A stretch of 64,000 bases of DNA from Cymbidium sinense (taxonomy: Eukaryota; Streptophyta; Magnoliopsida; Asparagales; Orchidaceae): positions 212,344,982 through 212,408,981 of the forward strand of contig CM038215.1 of NCBI GenBank assembly GCA_021442155.1. Reading direction: 5' to 3'. Position 1 is the first letter of the stretch. Every line of letters starts with the position of its first letter. Below are positions 45,612 through 58,660 of the stretch, piece after piece. Position numbers and translations under genes: made by a program. The notes beneath the pieces are model-generated. The model did no database searches. It was not told the origin of the DNA and was given only the letters and a program-made list of their open reading frames with translations.

Positions 45612-46299
45612 AAGTATGTTTCTTTGAGAACATCTTGTTTAGTATTGAGTTTTATTTTTGCATTAGAGTAATCTTGCAATTCATTGTTAAAAAAAAAAAT
45701 CATACAAAATTTTATCTAATTAGAGCATTTACTTACTTTTAATCGTTCTTTGATTTCATTACATTGCATTTTTTTAAAAAAAATTATTAATTAAGTATTT
45801 TCTTATATTAATATTTTTAAAAGAATATCATCATGTCAACTCGTAGTGGTCTTAGATATCAAGATCAATCCATGAAAAACATGATTCCTATGAATTTTAC
45901 TAGAAAAAAATAGCTTACCCTTATGCACCAACAAACCTTTAATAAATTCCAAAAAAAGATTTGAAGCCTGTAACAAAAAGTTGGTAGCTTACAACACATT
46001 CACCGTAAACTAACCCAATCCTAGAACACCAACTTGAAGAGAGAGAAGGTCATCATGTTGATCCTGCCTCTTCCTCTCCCACCTCATCCACATTCTCCTA
46101 TTAGACCCGTATCGCCTAAGGAACAACTTTAATGAATATCCCGAGTTTGATGAGGTACTTCCTCACCCACCCATCAATAGGAAGACAATTAAGACGAGAT
46201 GAAGGTTATGCTCATCAACTCCTTATGAGCATTATCCTGACATTAAAGAGCCATTATCTAATTTTGTTGCCCACGCATAATTCTTAGAACCCGATGATG

Positions 46300-47010
46300 A
46301 TGTTATTCGTAGGGTTAAAATTGATCCACCTATTTTTGATGGTCGACTTGATCCTAAAATTTTCTTAGATTGGTTAGTATTACATGGACCAATATTTTGA
46401 TTGGATGCCCATGTCGTAAGAAAGACAAGTTCTTTTTGCCCGCATGAAACTAACTAGTCATGCTAAGACTTATCAAGTTAATCTCACATGAAAATATCAA
46501 CGACAGACAACCACCTATTGCTTCTTGGGATGAGATGAAAGAAATTTTAAAGCAAAAAATATGTACCATTAAATTTTCATGATCAACTTATGGATGAAAT
46601 GACTACGCTTAAACAAGGATCTTTAACCGTTGTTGAATATATACACGGCTTTGATGAATTGATGACCCTGTGATGTTAGAGAGGATCACCGCACAACAAT
46701 CTCTAGATTTAGATCCGGGTTACTTATTAGCGAAATGATAACTTCGAGAAATTTATTCTCTTGAGGATGCATTTGAGTGGCGACTCAAATTGAACAATAT
46801 CTTAGATCACAACCTTATAAGCGATTCACAACTTCATCTACAAATAATTCTCGATGCGTGTTAACCCTCTACTTTAGTAGTTCTAAAGGACTAGTGAAAC
46901 AAAGGAAAAGCTTTAGTGGGAACATCTCTCAAGACTTAGCATTACTTGTTTTACATGTGTAAAATTGGTCACTATGCAAGTACTTGTCCTCGTCGAAACT
47001 TATACTTAGA
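46300..47010 (+). pseudogene. Degenerate gag of element 1
   Basis: Frames combine to 'FDGRLDPKIFLDW', 'HDQLMDEMTTLKQGSLTVVE' and 'LRSQPYKRFTTSS', the retrotransposon gag domain, then a zinc-knuckle remnant 'CKIGHYASTCPRR' at about 46955-46995 that has lost its first Cys spacing. At least four frameshifts and several stops interrupt it. Confidence 0.85.
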
Positions 47011-47199
47011 TTATGAAAATGAGGATCAACAAAATGAAAATAATGATAATCAATTGCGGTTGACCCTTGTGAAGAAGCTAGTGATCGAGAAGAAGCATTA
47101 GATGAGTCTCATATATGTTATGTCGTTGTGTTAGCAACCCACGCATATTGATTGGAGGACATCAATTTTCCACACTTATTTTAAGAGTGGTGAAAAGGC

Positions 47200-47600
47200 G
47201 ATGTTAATCAGTTAATCATTGATAGTGGATTGCATGAATATTATTCTACCCCTCTACTTTGCTAGGATGAAGCTTCCTTTAGGAACCCGACCCACCTGAC
47301 CTTATAAGGTTGCCCAGGTGAATAAGTTAATCATTGATAAGTGGTATTGCATGAATGTTATTGCTACCTCTACTTTAGCTAGGATGAAGCTCACTGAGAC
47401 CCACCCACCTTATAAGGTTGCTTGGGTAGATAAGACCTCATCTCTATATCTCAACGTTGTACCCATTCAATTAGGAGAATATAGTGATAAAATTTGGTGT
47501 GATGTTCTTCGGATGTTGCTCATATACTTTTAGGTAGACCTTGGCTTTTGATATGGATGTCACAAATTATGGGCGATCTAATACATATGCTTTTAATTTT
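47200..47600 (+). pseudogene. Aspartic protease of element 1, with tandem duplication
   Basis: The active-site segment is present twice in tandem, at about 47205-47319 and 47320-47435. The first copy keeps 'LIIDSG', the catalytic Asp-Ser-Gly. The second reads 'LIIDKWYCMNVIATSTLARM'. After it come 'VPIQLGEYSDKIWCDVL' and 'LLGRPW', usual for this family. Frameshifts break the domain. Confidence 0.85.
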
Positions 47601-47924
47601 CAAGGTAAGAATTGTCTTAAACCAAGCCTAAAGAGGTCACTCCACTTCAACCCCAAAATTCTTCTCCACCCATAGAAAAGAAATCCCTACATATTATTAA
47701 TAAACGCCAATTTCAACAAGAGATTAATGGGAATATCATTTTGCATTAGTTGTCCTAACCTCTGAAAATCAACCTTGTGTTAAATCATTCTCATCTGAAG
47801 TACATGAACTTTTGTTGGAATATCAAGATATTTGTCCCAAGAACTTCCTGAGCTTCCCCATTAAGAAGTATCCAACATGCCATAGAGCTAATTCTGGATC
47901 ATCACTCCCAAATTTGCCACATTA

Positions 47925-49080
47925 TCGATGAACCCAAATGAACATGCAGAGCTAAAACAACAAGTTGATGATTTATTATCAAAAGAGTTTATCGGGAAAG
48001 TTTATCTCGCATGTGCTTCTTCTTACCCCAAAGAAAGATGGCGTATGTGTGTAGATAGTCGTATAAATAAAATCATCATAGGTTTCCCATACCTAGACTT
48101 GATGACATATTAGATATGATGGTTGGATCAATAGTTTTCTAAAATTGATATTAGAAGTGGATATCATCAAAAGTATGAGAAGGTGATGAATGGAAAACCG
48201 CATTCAAGATAAAGATGGTTTGTATGAATGGCTAGTAATGCCTTTGGATTGACTAATGCTCCAAGTACATTTATGGTGATGACTCATATCTTACGCCATT
48301 CATTGGAAAATTTTTAGTTGTGTACTTTGATGATATTTTAATTTTAGTCAAACTAAGAATCATGAGAAACATTTGACAGTCTTTGAAGTGCTTCGTGAAA
48401 AAGACTATATGTTTACTTAAAAAATGCTCATTTATGACATCTTCGAATCTTCTTAGGATTCATTGTTTCTTGTGATGACATCTCCGATCCCTAAAAAAAT
48501 TGTATATTCAAGAGTGGCCTACCCCAACCACAATTCATGATGTATGTAGTTTTCATGGGTTAGCCACATTTTATCGAAGGTTTATTCGTGGATTTAGCAC
48601 TATTATGGCCCCGATAACTCAATGTCTTAAAAAAGGAGACTTTGTTTGGACAAAGGATGCATTCTCTAAAATTAAAGAACTTTTAACAAGTCCACCGATA
48701 TTATAATTGTCAAATTTTGACAAAGTATTTGAGGTATCATGTGATGCTTCTGGAGTTGGTATTGGAGGTGTTCTTAAACAAGAAGGTCATCTTATTGCTT
48801 TCTTTAGTAAAAAATTAAATGAACCGCGTCAATGATATTCCACATATGACCGTATCAGATGTCACATCCAAACTTTACGTTATTGGCATTATCTTCTTTC
48901 ATGAGAATTTATACTTTATTCGATCACGGCTTAAATATCTAAACACCCAAAAGAAACTTAGTTCTCGTCATGCAAAATTGGTTCAATTTCTTCAAGAATA
49001 TACGTTTGTTCTTAAACATAAATTTGTCGAGAACAAAGTTGATGTTTTAAAATATATGTACATTATTAAATACCATGAGT
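47925..49080 (+). pseudogene. Reverse transcriptase and RNase H of element 1
   Basis: 'MNPNEHAELKQQVDDLLSKE' at 47928 starts the domain. Then come 'RWRMCVDSR', 'LVMPFGLTNAPSTFM' (frameshifted), the catalytic 'VVYFDDILI' at about 48316-48342, and '[20 protein letters not shown]' at 48527. RNase H follows with 'FEVSCDASGVGIGGVL' near 48730, 'IAFFSKKLN' near 48795 and 'LNTQKKLSSRHAKLVQFLQE' near 48937. At least six frameshifts or stops, so inactive. Confidence 0.9.
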
Positions 49081-49189
49081 GTGAAGGTTACTGGATTCAA
49101 AAGGTTAAAGATGATTATCCTAATTGTAAAGATTTTCAACAAATTTTGAATCTTTGAAATTTGATGTTTCAATTAATAGTCCAGATTAT

Positions 49190-50235
49190 CAAACGAGATG
49201 GCTATCTCTTCGGCACAACTATGTATCGATTCATCACTTCAAATTTTCTTGTTGAGGAAATTCATTCGTGAGGTGTATCCGGTCATTTTGGTCGTGATAA
49301 GATAATACATGATGGAGGTTCTTTTGGCCTAGTCTTAAGAAAGATGTTGCTCAGATTATTGCCCAATGTCGTATTCTTGCCAAGTAGCAAAAAAGTGGAA
49401 AACAAAATTATGGTCTATACACACCACTCCCAATCCCTCACAAACCTTGGGAAGATCTTAGTATGGACTTCATCTTAGGATTACCTCACACTGTACAACG
49501 TTTTGACTCTATCCTAGTAGTTGTTGACCGATTCTCTAAAATGACACACTTCATTCCATGTTATAAGACATCAGATGCCTCACATATAGCGACAATTTTC
49601 TTTCGTGAGATAGTTCGCTTACATGGACTACCTAAGACAATTGTGTATGATCGTGATGTAAGATTTATGAGATATTTTTGGAAAATTTTATGGAAAAAGC
49701 TTGGCACAAAACTCTTATTTTCTACAACTTACCACCCTCAAACAGATGGATAAATTGAAGTTTTAATAGAAGCTTAGAAATTTACTTAGGTGTCAAGGAC
49801 CATCATACTACTACTGGGACATAGCTCTTCCTATCAGCTTATAGCTAATTAATAGTCAACCTATGAGTCCTTTATATGTAATCGTTATGATCCAAGAAAA
49901 TCAATTAATCTTGTTGAATTGCAACATATAGGTCAGTACATTTGCATCTTCATTTGCAAAAGCATGCATGATTTACATCATGAAATTCAACAAAACTTAC
50001 TCGAAGTTATGATAAATATAAAGCTAATGTTGATGCACATAGATGATATGTAAAATTTAATGAGGAGATTTGGTTCTTGTTAAAGTTAGACAGAGATTTC
50101 CAACCGGAATTCTTAAAAAATTAACTCTCAAGAGATCCGGTCCTTATAAAGTTGTAAGGAAGATAAATGATAATGCTTATGAAATAGATCTAATGAATGC
50201 TGGAATTTCTCCAATATTTAATGTATCGATTTAAC
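49190..50235 (+). pseudogene. Integrase of element 1
   Basis: The core reads '[14 protein letters not shown]', '[20 protein letters not shown]' and '[15 protein letters not shown]', then 'TTYHPQTDG' at 49463-49753. The two catalytic Asp are seen, and the third acidic residue would lie after the stop at 49751. The upstream HHCC region is frameshifted. The downstream part ('KRSGPYKVVR' and 'NDNAYEIDLMNA' near 50135-50200) is the GPY/F module. Confidence 0.88.
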
Positions 50236-50240
50236 GTACC

Positions 50241-50570
50241 ATGGGCAAGCCATGGATGATATTATTCCCACGCAATAGATCGACATGCGGTTCATACTTC
50301 ATCACCGAATTCTATACCATCTCGCCGCTTAAGATCACACATCGTCGATCAAATTTTAGAAGACCGATTATCATCACATCCGATGGAGGCACTCAAAGGT
50401 TTCTCGCTCGTTGGAAAGGTCTTTCTCCACTTGAAGATTCATGGCTTATATTTGATGAGTTACATCACTCACAATTATTACAAGAGTACTTGGATTTTCA
50501 TTCTCCAGGAGAATCCTTTAAAGTCGGGAGTGTCGAGGCATCATCATCACCGTCATCATCATAAAGCTTA
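50241..50570 (+). pseudogene. C-terminal chromodomain-like tail of element 1, entering the 3' LTR
   Basis: The open frame ends 'QRFLARWKGLSPLEDSWLIF', 'DELHHSQLLQEYLDFHSPGE' and a Ser/Pro run. 'FLARWKG...DSW' resembles the Y-L-V-K-W-K-G...W of a chromodomain. The frame runs about 35 bases into the 3' LTR, which starts at 50531. Coding sequence overlapping the 3' LTR is known for the CRM lineage, so this may be a lineage trait. Confidence 0.6.
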
Positions 50571-51082
50571 AATCCATGATTGGGCATTTTGTTATAATTT
50601 AAGTTATGTATTATTGGGCTTTTATATTTTGTATGTCTTGAGCTTATATGTATGGCATTTTATGTCATGCTCATGACAGAAGTAGTGATATTTTAGGTAT
50701 GGAATGAGGTAGGTTTGATAATGTGGTAGGTTTGAGAAGAGTGGTAGGTGTAGTTATGATGGTGTTAGGTTTGAGTTTGGAGTTTGAGTATTCTTAACTC
50801 TCTTCAATCCTATAAATAGGGAGACTCTTGTAATGCTTGGTACTTGAATTTGGAATGAAAGTTATCTTCTTAAATTTCTTTTACTATTCTTTTGTGTGCT
50901 TTCCTCGAGTGACTGACTACTTGAGTGTGTGAGTTCACAACCCAGAGAAGGACTTCTAAGGAAAGAACACGATCTCACAACGACCTGACCGCTGGTAGAG
51001 GTCGACTTCAACTTATCCCCGCCTCAGGTTATTTTAAATCGCTACTGTTATCGCTTCATAACTTTCGCTATTTTGCACTTAT
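50531..51082 (+). repeat. 3' LTR of element 1, left part
   Basis: Starts tgtcgaggcatc after 'tttaaagtcgggag', a weak polypurine tract. It runs to 'gcacttat', where element 2 begins. Confidence 0.88.
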
Positions 51083-52786
51083 TGTAATAACCAAACTTAA
51101 AATAATAAAATAAACTACTAAGTGCGAGAGAACAAGATCGAAGTCGCTTTCACAATCAAGCACCAAAAAACATAAGAAAGGAAACGGAGAAAGAGAGAAA
51201 GAGGAATTGACTCACCTTATGCGGAACCCCTCAACGCCGTCGGAGGAAGGAGGAAGGGAAAATCGAGGCCATCCCCTGGACGCAAGGCCGACCACCAAGG
51301 AGAAGAAGGGGAAGCTGCTCACGCCTGCGTCTACCGTGAGGTGCTCATACGCCTGAGCTTTGAGCCATCCGTGCCGTCACGAGGAAGAAGGAAGGATCCT
51401 ATGGACGAGAGGAAGCGAGCCCGCGGCGGAAGAAAGGGCGAGTCTGGCAACCCGAGGAAGGAAGAACGAGTAAGCAATTATATATTTAATTAAACTCGAT
51501 TTTATTAATATCTAATCTTAATGTTAAGTCAAATTAATTTAGAGTTTATAATTCTAACTTAGGTTATAGATTTCAAGAAGAAATTTAAGTTAATTAAGTA
51601 GATAAAGTAAAATTTAGTTTAAGAATTATTTTAAGATCATTTCAAGAATCAATTTTAAAGAAAATAAGAAAAGAGAGTATTAAATTTAGAGAACCTATAA
51701 GGGAAATACATGTTATATTATAAAAGAAAAGTATGTATATTATCGATTAGAATTATTTAGGTATGATAATCAATTAATGCTATATAAAGTCACTTTAATA
51801 CTTAATATTTTATAGAATTTCAATTTAAGTGAAGCATTAAAGGAAAGGAGCAAGAGGAAACCGCAAGTTAAAAGTGGGTAATTACGTTTACATTTATGGT
51901 AAAATGTCTTTACTATTTAAATGCGCATGATTTTGACTTTTTCCCGACCGCCACCGATGATTTTCCGCTTATATAAATTGTGAATAGCTTATCGCTTCTT
52001 CATGTCGGATTCAACGCGATCATATCGCACGCTTCATTTTATCAAGCTCACCGACATCGCTATTATGAATTAATGTCCATAGTGATATGATCAGATGCTA
52101 TGAATGTGAATCTGAAGTTCACCCCACAGACTCCACGGGACGAATGCACTGCGCACATATATGATTCAAAAGGCCAAGAAATTGGCAAATGGTAAAGGTT
52201 ATGGATACTCATCCTTGAGATAGACGCAACTCATGTGATAAAAGTAAAAGTTCATACGCTATCGCTAAATGTTTATGAATACCGACCCACATATGCTATC
52301 AATAAATGTTTATATATCGACCCATACGCTATAAATGTTTATGTATTCCAACCCTCATACGCTCAAAATGTTATGCATACTTCCCTCACATATGATTGAT
52401 TGAGCAGATTATTTTCTTTATGTACTGCGTACTAAACCTGACGCATACTGCTTTCTTTCTACTATAAAGACAAGATAATTGACCCAATTATATATCTTTG
52501 TTGCTTAATCTTTTTCGTAATAATCCCAATTAAATGACCGATAAGGGAAAGTCGCGTTACCGCAGGAACCGCAGAGATAGTATTTATGTCAAGAATTATG
52601 TTGAAGTTATGTTAAATCATTTTTCCGAATCAGATAACATTTATGTATGACGATTTTTAAATCATGGATCAGAAGCGCTTTATGATCAGATAATGAGACT
52701 TTAAATTTATATTGGAATCATATAAATGTTTTCTTTTATCCGTCATCGTTCTGCTCCCGCAGATTCCAAGCTCCCGCCTCGTGACA
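51083..52786 (+). repeat. 5' LTR of element 2
   Basis: Starts tgtaataaccaaactt and ends cctcgtgaca. It holds about four copies of a 36-bp unit with 'catacgctatc..aaatgttta' at 52250-52385, also present in the 3' LTR at 58150-58275. The GC-rich part at 51200-51470 is a purine-rich 'gaggaagg' segment. Confidence 0.85.
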
Positions 52787-52899
52787 AAAGACGAGCTGAT
52801 TTTATATTTAGAATAAAGTAAAAAAAAAAAAGAAGAGAAGATGATAAATTTTAAGAAAGAATTACATATGATTATATTGATTGATGTGTAACTTATAAT

Positions 52900-53570
52900 A
52901 AATTTGTGCCGTGCCTATGGAATCAAGAAGATGATATGAGTGAAAATAGAGGCACAAACCATCGAAGACCCAATTTGGTGCAACCACCTTCGATAGATAC
53001 ATTTACTCAAATGATGGAAGCAATGACTCAAATGATAAGAATCAACCTACCCAAGCTAGGAAGTGGTGGGGTTTCTATTGATAAGAATCAAACTATTTCA
53101 AGATATGAGACCCTCTTTTCTCGTGACAGGACCTATAGAATCAAAACTGGTTGACGGATAGAGAAAATCTTAGATGTCATGCCCTCCAAAGAAGAGTTGT
53201 TTTGGCTTTTTTTGCTGAGGGTGAACAGAGATACGATGGAGCTACAGAGAAATTTGAAGGGTCTCTGGCCTTTTATATCATGAGGATTTTATGAAGACTT
53301 TTGAGATTTTGTACATCTCATAGAGACAAATGCAAGATAAATTCATCGATTGATGTGAGATCGTTTATAATGCAATATGAAGTCGAAGTTAATGCTTTCA
53401 ATGCAACTCAATTGATACCAAATGCGAAGAAAAATGTCATGTTTCTATCTGACCAAGGATGTAATCGCATGCCTTTAATTCCTTTGGTATCGATTATGTC
53501 AGACCGGAGCTGCCAAGGATAATTGGATGTGCCACTGGGAGGAGAGATATTCATAAGAGGGGAATGATGA
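52900..53570 (+). pseudogene. Degenerate gag of element 2
   Basis: Frames around 52930-53520 contain 'PPSIDTFTQMMEAMTQMI' and, further on, pieces in the order of a Del-type gag ('FLVTGPIESKLVDG', then 'MSCPPKKSCFGFF', where relatives have an 'E-W...K-F' domain). Broken by stops. The zinc knuckle was not found with certainty; 'KNQTEEA' to 'CLVHKH' follow in 53600-53710. Confidence 0.65.
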
Positions 53571-54360
53571 TAGCCAAAATTTAGTAATGTTCAAACTAAA
53601 AAATCAAACTGAAGAAGCCTAAGTCGATACCCATGCCATAGTAGTAGATTGCCATACGCCCAAGATGTGAGCACATAAAGGAGAGTGTCTCGTGCACAAA
53701 CACTTGCTTTTGGTGCCATCCTGACATATGGCAAAATATTGCCCTCTGAGTCGTGATCTTTAATGGATGCTAGACAAATATTCAACCTCCCTGGGACTGT
53801 GACAAAGGATGATCAATCAATCGCATCGCTCCACCTCAAACTCGAACCCACGTAATACACTGAAGTTTATGCACTCACACGACAAGCAAAAGACTCGCCT
53901 GATGTTAGTATGTCTTTATTTATATACATACACTTTATTATTTGTAATATATAATCCTTCTATTCATTATGTATCATCTTTATCGAAAGTAACGGTTAGA
54001 GTTTTATTCGAGCATCACATTCATTTATATCCAAGATGGGGATTTTGGGATTACAAATTATGAAAATGTCAAGTACTTTCAAGAAGAATGCCAAATGTCT
54101 CAAATGAATGCGAAAATGTTTGCTGAACAAAACATCTGTGAAAGAAGTTTGAATGCGTAATTAATAAGATCGCCAATATATGAATTCAATGTAATTTTAG
54201 AATGGATTTTAAATATCATGCTACTATATTGTTCTAAAAAAGATAGTCAAATTCAATATTCTGAAAAGAAGAATTCATTCATGGGGCATGGGGAGTATTA
54301 CATGATGGTGTCTTGTTTGAAAGTTCAAAAGATGCTAAATAAAAGGTTGAAGTTTTCTTG
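53571..54360 (+). pseudogene. Gag end and protease region of element 2, decayed
   Basis: Short frames only. The position between gag and reverse transcriptase is where protease belongs, but I cannot point to a clear D-S/T-G motif. The open frames at 53591-53785 (minus) and 53809-54063 are not credible genes. Confidence 0.45.
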
Positions 54361-54379
54361 CTCAAATTACCGATGTTAC

Positions 54380-55620
54380 TAAAGAGGTAAAGAAGATGGA
54401 GGATATACCAAGAGAAAGGAGTATCCGTTTCTTGATGATTTAATGCTTTACCTCCAGAGATGATTTCTCATTGAGTTAATTGCGGTGCAAAACCAGAAGA
54501 AAGGTAAATATATAGAATCATCAAGAATTACAAGAGTTGAAGAATCAACAATAAGAATTATTAGAAAAGGATTTATCGTGCCAAGACATCTCCTTGGGGA
54601 GCTCTGACATTTGTAAAGAAGAAAGATGAGCTACATGATCGACATTATGAGAACTTAACAAACTCACCTTGAAGAATAAATATCCCTTACCAAGAATTGA
54701 TGATCTTTTGACCAAAGGAGCTTCGATTTTCAAAGATTGATTTAAGATCAAAGATCATGAATTAAAGAAGAAGATATACCAAAGACTGATTCAAGACAAA
54801 ATGCACTATGAATGGTGATGCCTTTGGCTTAACAAATGCTCCAGATGATCTCATGAATAATCTTTAAACCCTTTTAGATTCATTTGATCAGATTCATATG
54901 ATATTCTAATTTATTCTTAGATGAATGTTTCATGAAACCTTCACATTATTTTGCAAGCTTTAAAAGGAAATGAATTATATGCAAAATTTTCTAAGTGTGA
55001 ATTTGGTTAAATAAGATCATATTCTCACATGATTAACAGAATGAAGGATTTCGGATCGTGGTAAAGTCGAGCAATACTGAATACCACCTACCACCACGTG
55101 TAAGTTTCTTCGGTGATATTATGGAGATTTTGAGGTACCACAGATCAGCCACTATCGAGATTAACTGAAAGCGCCAAGTTTGAATGGTCGACGGAAAAGC
55201 TTTTCAAAATTGAAGAATTATTTAACGATCGACCAAGATAACTATTCCATCGCAAGGATTTCAAATTTATAAGATGCATCAAAGAGGTTTATGTGTACTT
55301 ATGCGAATGGAAGAGAATTGCTTATGCTTCGCGCAATTGAAAAATCAAAAGAACTATCCCACCCATGATCTGAGAAAGTGGTATTTGCATTAAAAATTTG
55401 GACATTATTTATAGAATGAAGTTTTCACGATCATCAAAGCTTGAAATATATCTTTACCGTAAGGAGCTAAGGCAAAGAAGATGGTTGGAACTCATTAAAG
55501 ATTACGATTTAGATATTCAATATCATCCGCAATGTAATCTACGAGTAAAAAACATCGTTTATCATTGATCTCTCATCGTGAGGAGTTGATTAAAGATTTA
55601 AAAATTAAATTTCAATTATC
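54380..55620 (+). pseudogene. Reverse transcriptase and RNase H of element 2
   Basis: Pieces in order are 'RIIRKGFIVPRHLLG' (about 54555-54600), 'ELNKLTLKNKYPLPRIDDLL' (54652-54711), 'FKIKDHELKKKIYQ', a 'LWLNKCSR' remnant of the FGLTNAP motif at 54825, and 'RRWLELIKDYDLDIQYHP' at about 55475-55530 in RNase H. The catalytic FIDD string is not readable. Frames shift often. Confidence 0.82.
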
Positions 55621-56945
55621 AAATCTACGATGATCATGCTCATAAATCGATGACTATAAAATCAAATTTGAAAACAAAATACGGATGCTTTACCTCAAGA
55701 TGGTGACTTTAAAAATTTTAGATTTGCGTAGTCATACGTAAGATTTTGAAATCAATGAAGAGGATTATTAAAATATCATACCGTCAGATTCCAAATATGA
55801 GAATAGAAAAGACATATTATACACATCATTCAATACAATTCATCCAAGAAGAAATGTATCAAGATCTTAAGAAAATATTTTGTGGAATGAAAAGAAGTAA
55901 TGAATTTCTCTAAATGTCAAATCATGTCGATGATTCGCCGAACATCGCCGTGACTTTATACGCCGACACCGAGTGGAAATCGACAAGCATGGATTTTGTG
56001 GGTTGGGTTTGCCTAGATCCGTAAGAGCGGATGCTATTGGGTTATTATTGATAGTTGACTAAATCAGACACTTTATACCTATCAAACAATCTGGTTGAAA
56101 ACTAAGAAAAATATGTCGATGAAATCGCTGAAGTTATGTGCCAAAATCTATAGTGTCCGACGGATTTATTTACATCTAGATTATGGAGAAAAATTCAAGA
56201 AGTTTTAGTAAAGCTTACTTTCAAGATCGATTCCATCCTCAAACCCAAGAACAATTCAAACACCTAAGATTTGTCGAGACTCGTTTCGATTTGAGGAAAT
56301 CAAGTTCATTTGCTTTGATCGAGTTTTATAATAATGCTTAAGCGTAGATGTTCCTATGAAGCATAGAAACGCGAATAACACCAGCGTGGAGCAGTGAAAG
56401 AAGATCATCATATAGATGTAGTAGAATTTTACCGAGAAGATCCGACGATCCGCGATATTAAAAGTCGCTCAAGATAAAGAAGAATACTATGACGCTAAAC
56501 ATCACCGAAATTTGAAGTGAGAATTGGTATTTCTTAAAGTCAGCCCCATGAAAGGTATAAAACGATTTGGCAAAGTTGGAAAGTTAAGCCCACGCTATAT
56601 TGGTCCATATGAAATCTTGGAAAGAATCGAAAGTGCTTATGACCGGCTTTACCTTCTCACACGCAGCGAGTGCACAATGTTTCATATTTCTCTCATAAAA
56701 TATACATCGATGAGGCAATAAGATTATTATCGATCCTATTGATATTCACGGATCTCACATTTATGGAGGAGCCGTAAAGAATTATGACATGATATCAAGC
56801 ATCTCGTGAATGAGAAATTCCATTTGTTCGTAATCGTAAACATGGATCGATCGAGAGACGGAGAAGAATCAAATGCAACTATACCCTCAATTATTTAAGT
56901 AAAGGTATGTGTATTTATTATCGTCATTTAAATTTCGAGATCTAA
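55621..56945 (+). pseudogene. Integrase and C-terminal domain of element 2
   Basis: A core remnant is near 55900-56250. The best part is 56524-56721: 'VFLKVSPMKGIKRFGKVGKL', 'SPRYIGPYEILERIESAYDR' and then 'MFHISLIK', the GPY/F module typical of the Del/Tekay clade. A chromodomain remnant should follow, but only 'QLYPQLF' near 56880 is readable. The purine tract is 'tataagaggagatat' directly before the 3' LTR. Confidence 0.82.
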
Positions 56946-56966
56946 ATTTTTATAAGAGGAGATATC

Positions 56967-58660
56967 AGTAATAACCAAACTTAAAATAATAAAAATAAAA
57001 ATACACTAAGTAGGGAGGAGAACAAGATCGAAAGCCTCGGCTTCATACCAAGCACCAAAAAACATACGAAAGGAAACGGAGAAAGAGAGAAAGAGGAATT
57101 GCACTCACCAGAACCCCTCGAACGCCGCCTGAGGAAGGAGGAAGGGAAAACGAGACGCCATCCCTGACGCGCCGACTACCTAAGGAGAAGAAGGGGAAGA
57201 TACGCCACTGCGTTCTACCGCCGGGAGGCTCCATCGACGCCTGAGCTTTGAGCCAGCGGCCGCCGACCAGGAAGAAGGAAGGATCCTCGTATGCAGAGGA
57301 AGAGAGCACGGCGTGAAGAAAGTGGTTGAGTCTTGGCAACCCGAGGAAGGAAGAACGAGTAAGCAATTATATATTTAATTAAACTCGATTTTATTAATAT
57401 CGTTTTAATGTTAAGTCAAATTAATTTAGAGTTTATAATTTAACTTATAAGAAGAAATTTAAATTAATTGTAAGATAAAGTAAAATTTAGTTTAAGAATC
57501 ATTTTAAGATCATTTCAAGAATCAATTTTAAAAAAATAAGAAAAGAGGAGTATTAAATTTGTGAGAACCTATAAGGAAATACATGTTATATTATAAAAGA
57601 GATATATTATCGCTAATTGGGATTAGAATTATTTTGGTATGATAATCAATTAATGCTATATATAAAGTCACTTAATACTTAATATTTTATGTTATGTGAA
57701 TTTCAGTTTAAATGAAGATTAAAAAGAAAGGAGAAGCTCAAGAGAAACCGCAGTTAAAAGTGTAATTATGTTCTTACATTTAAAAATGTCTTTACTTTCC
57801 CGTGATGAAACGTGTAGATGATTTTGATTTTTTTCCCGTGACCGCCACCGGATGATTTTCCCGCTTATATAAATCAGAATAGCTTTACCGCTTCTTCGCC
57901 GGATCCAATGCTGATCATATCGCCACAGCTTCATTTTATCGCTCACCGATTTCATCGCTACATGAATTAACGTCCATAGCGATATGATTGTATGCTATGA
58001 ATGTGTATGAATCTGAAGTTCACCCCTTTACTCACGTGACGAATGTACTGCGCACATATATGATTCAAAAGGCCGCGAAATCGGCAAAGAAGGTTATGAT
58101 ACTCATCCTTTGTGAGTATGACTGACTCTGACTGATAAAAGTAAAAGTTCATACGCTATCGCTAAATGTTTATACCGACCCACATACGCCATCGCTAAAT
58201 GTTTACGTATATCGACCACATACGCTATCGCTAAATGTTTATTCCAACCCTCATACGCTATCAAAAATGATACTTCCTCACATACATGATCAGCAGATTA
58301 TTTTCTTTTAGTATTCGCGACAAAAAACTGATGCATACTGGCTTTCTTCTGTTTACTATAGAATAAAGATAATCAATCTAATCAATTATATTCATTTGTT
58401 CTTAATCTTTTTCGCGTAATAATCCCAATTAAACACCCATAAGGATCGCTTACCGCAGTGGTTTTAACCCCAGATGCAGATGCATGCTAAGAATTACGCT
58501 GAAAGTTGATAAGACAATAGCAATACGTAACCGGAACGAAGTTGGACATTTTTAAATCATCATCAGAATTTTATGATCAGATAATGAGACTTTAAATTTA
58601 TATTGGAATTGTTATAAAAATGTTTTCTTTATCCGTCCGATCCCTGCTCGCCCGCTCCGT
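56967..58660 (+). repeat. 3' LTR of element 2
   Basis: Matches the 5' LTR over its whole length. The first base of the TG is changed, and the end ('ctgctcgcccgctccgt') has short gaps against the 5' copy. Confidence 0.85.

Larger units (their letters stand above)
51083..58660 (+). mobile_element. Ty3/gypsy element 2 (Del/Tekay-like), nested in element 1
   Basis: LTRs of about 1.7 kb (51083-52786 and about 56967-58660) flank 4.2 kb of broken gag-pol. The host LTR reads 'cacttat' before it and 'attatagatcgtgttctg' after it, so the 5-bp flanks are cttat and attat, four of five identical, as for a target duplication with one change. Protein pieces match the Del/Tekay chromovirus clade. It is younger than element 1, which it interrupts, but its own frames are also destroyed. 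Confidence 0.88.
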
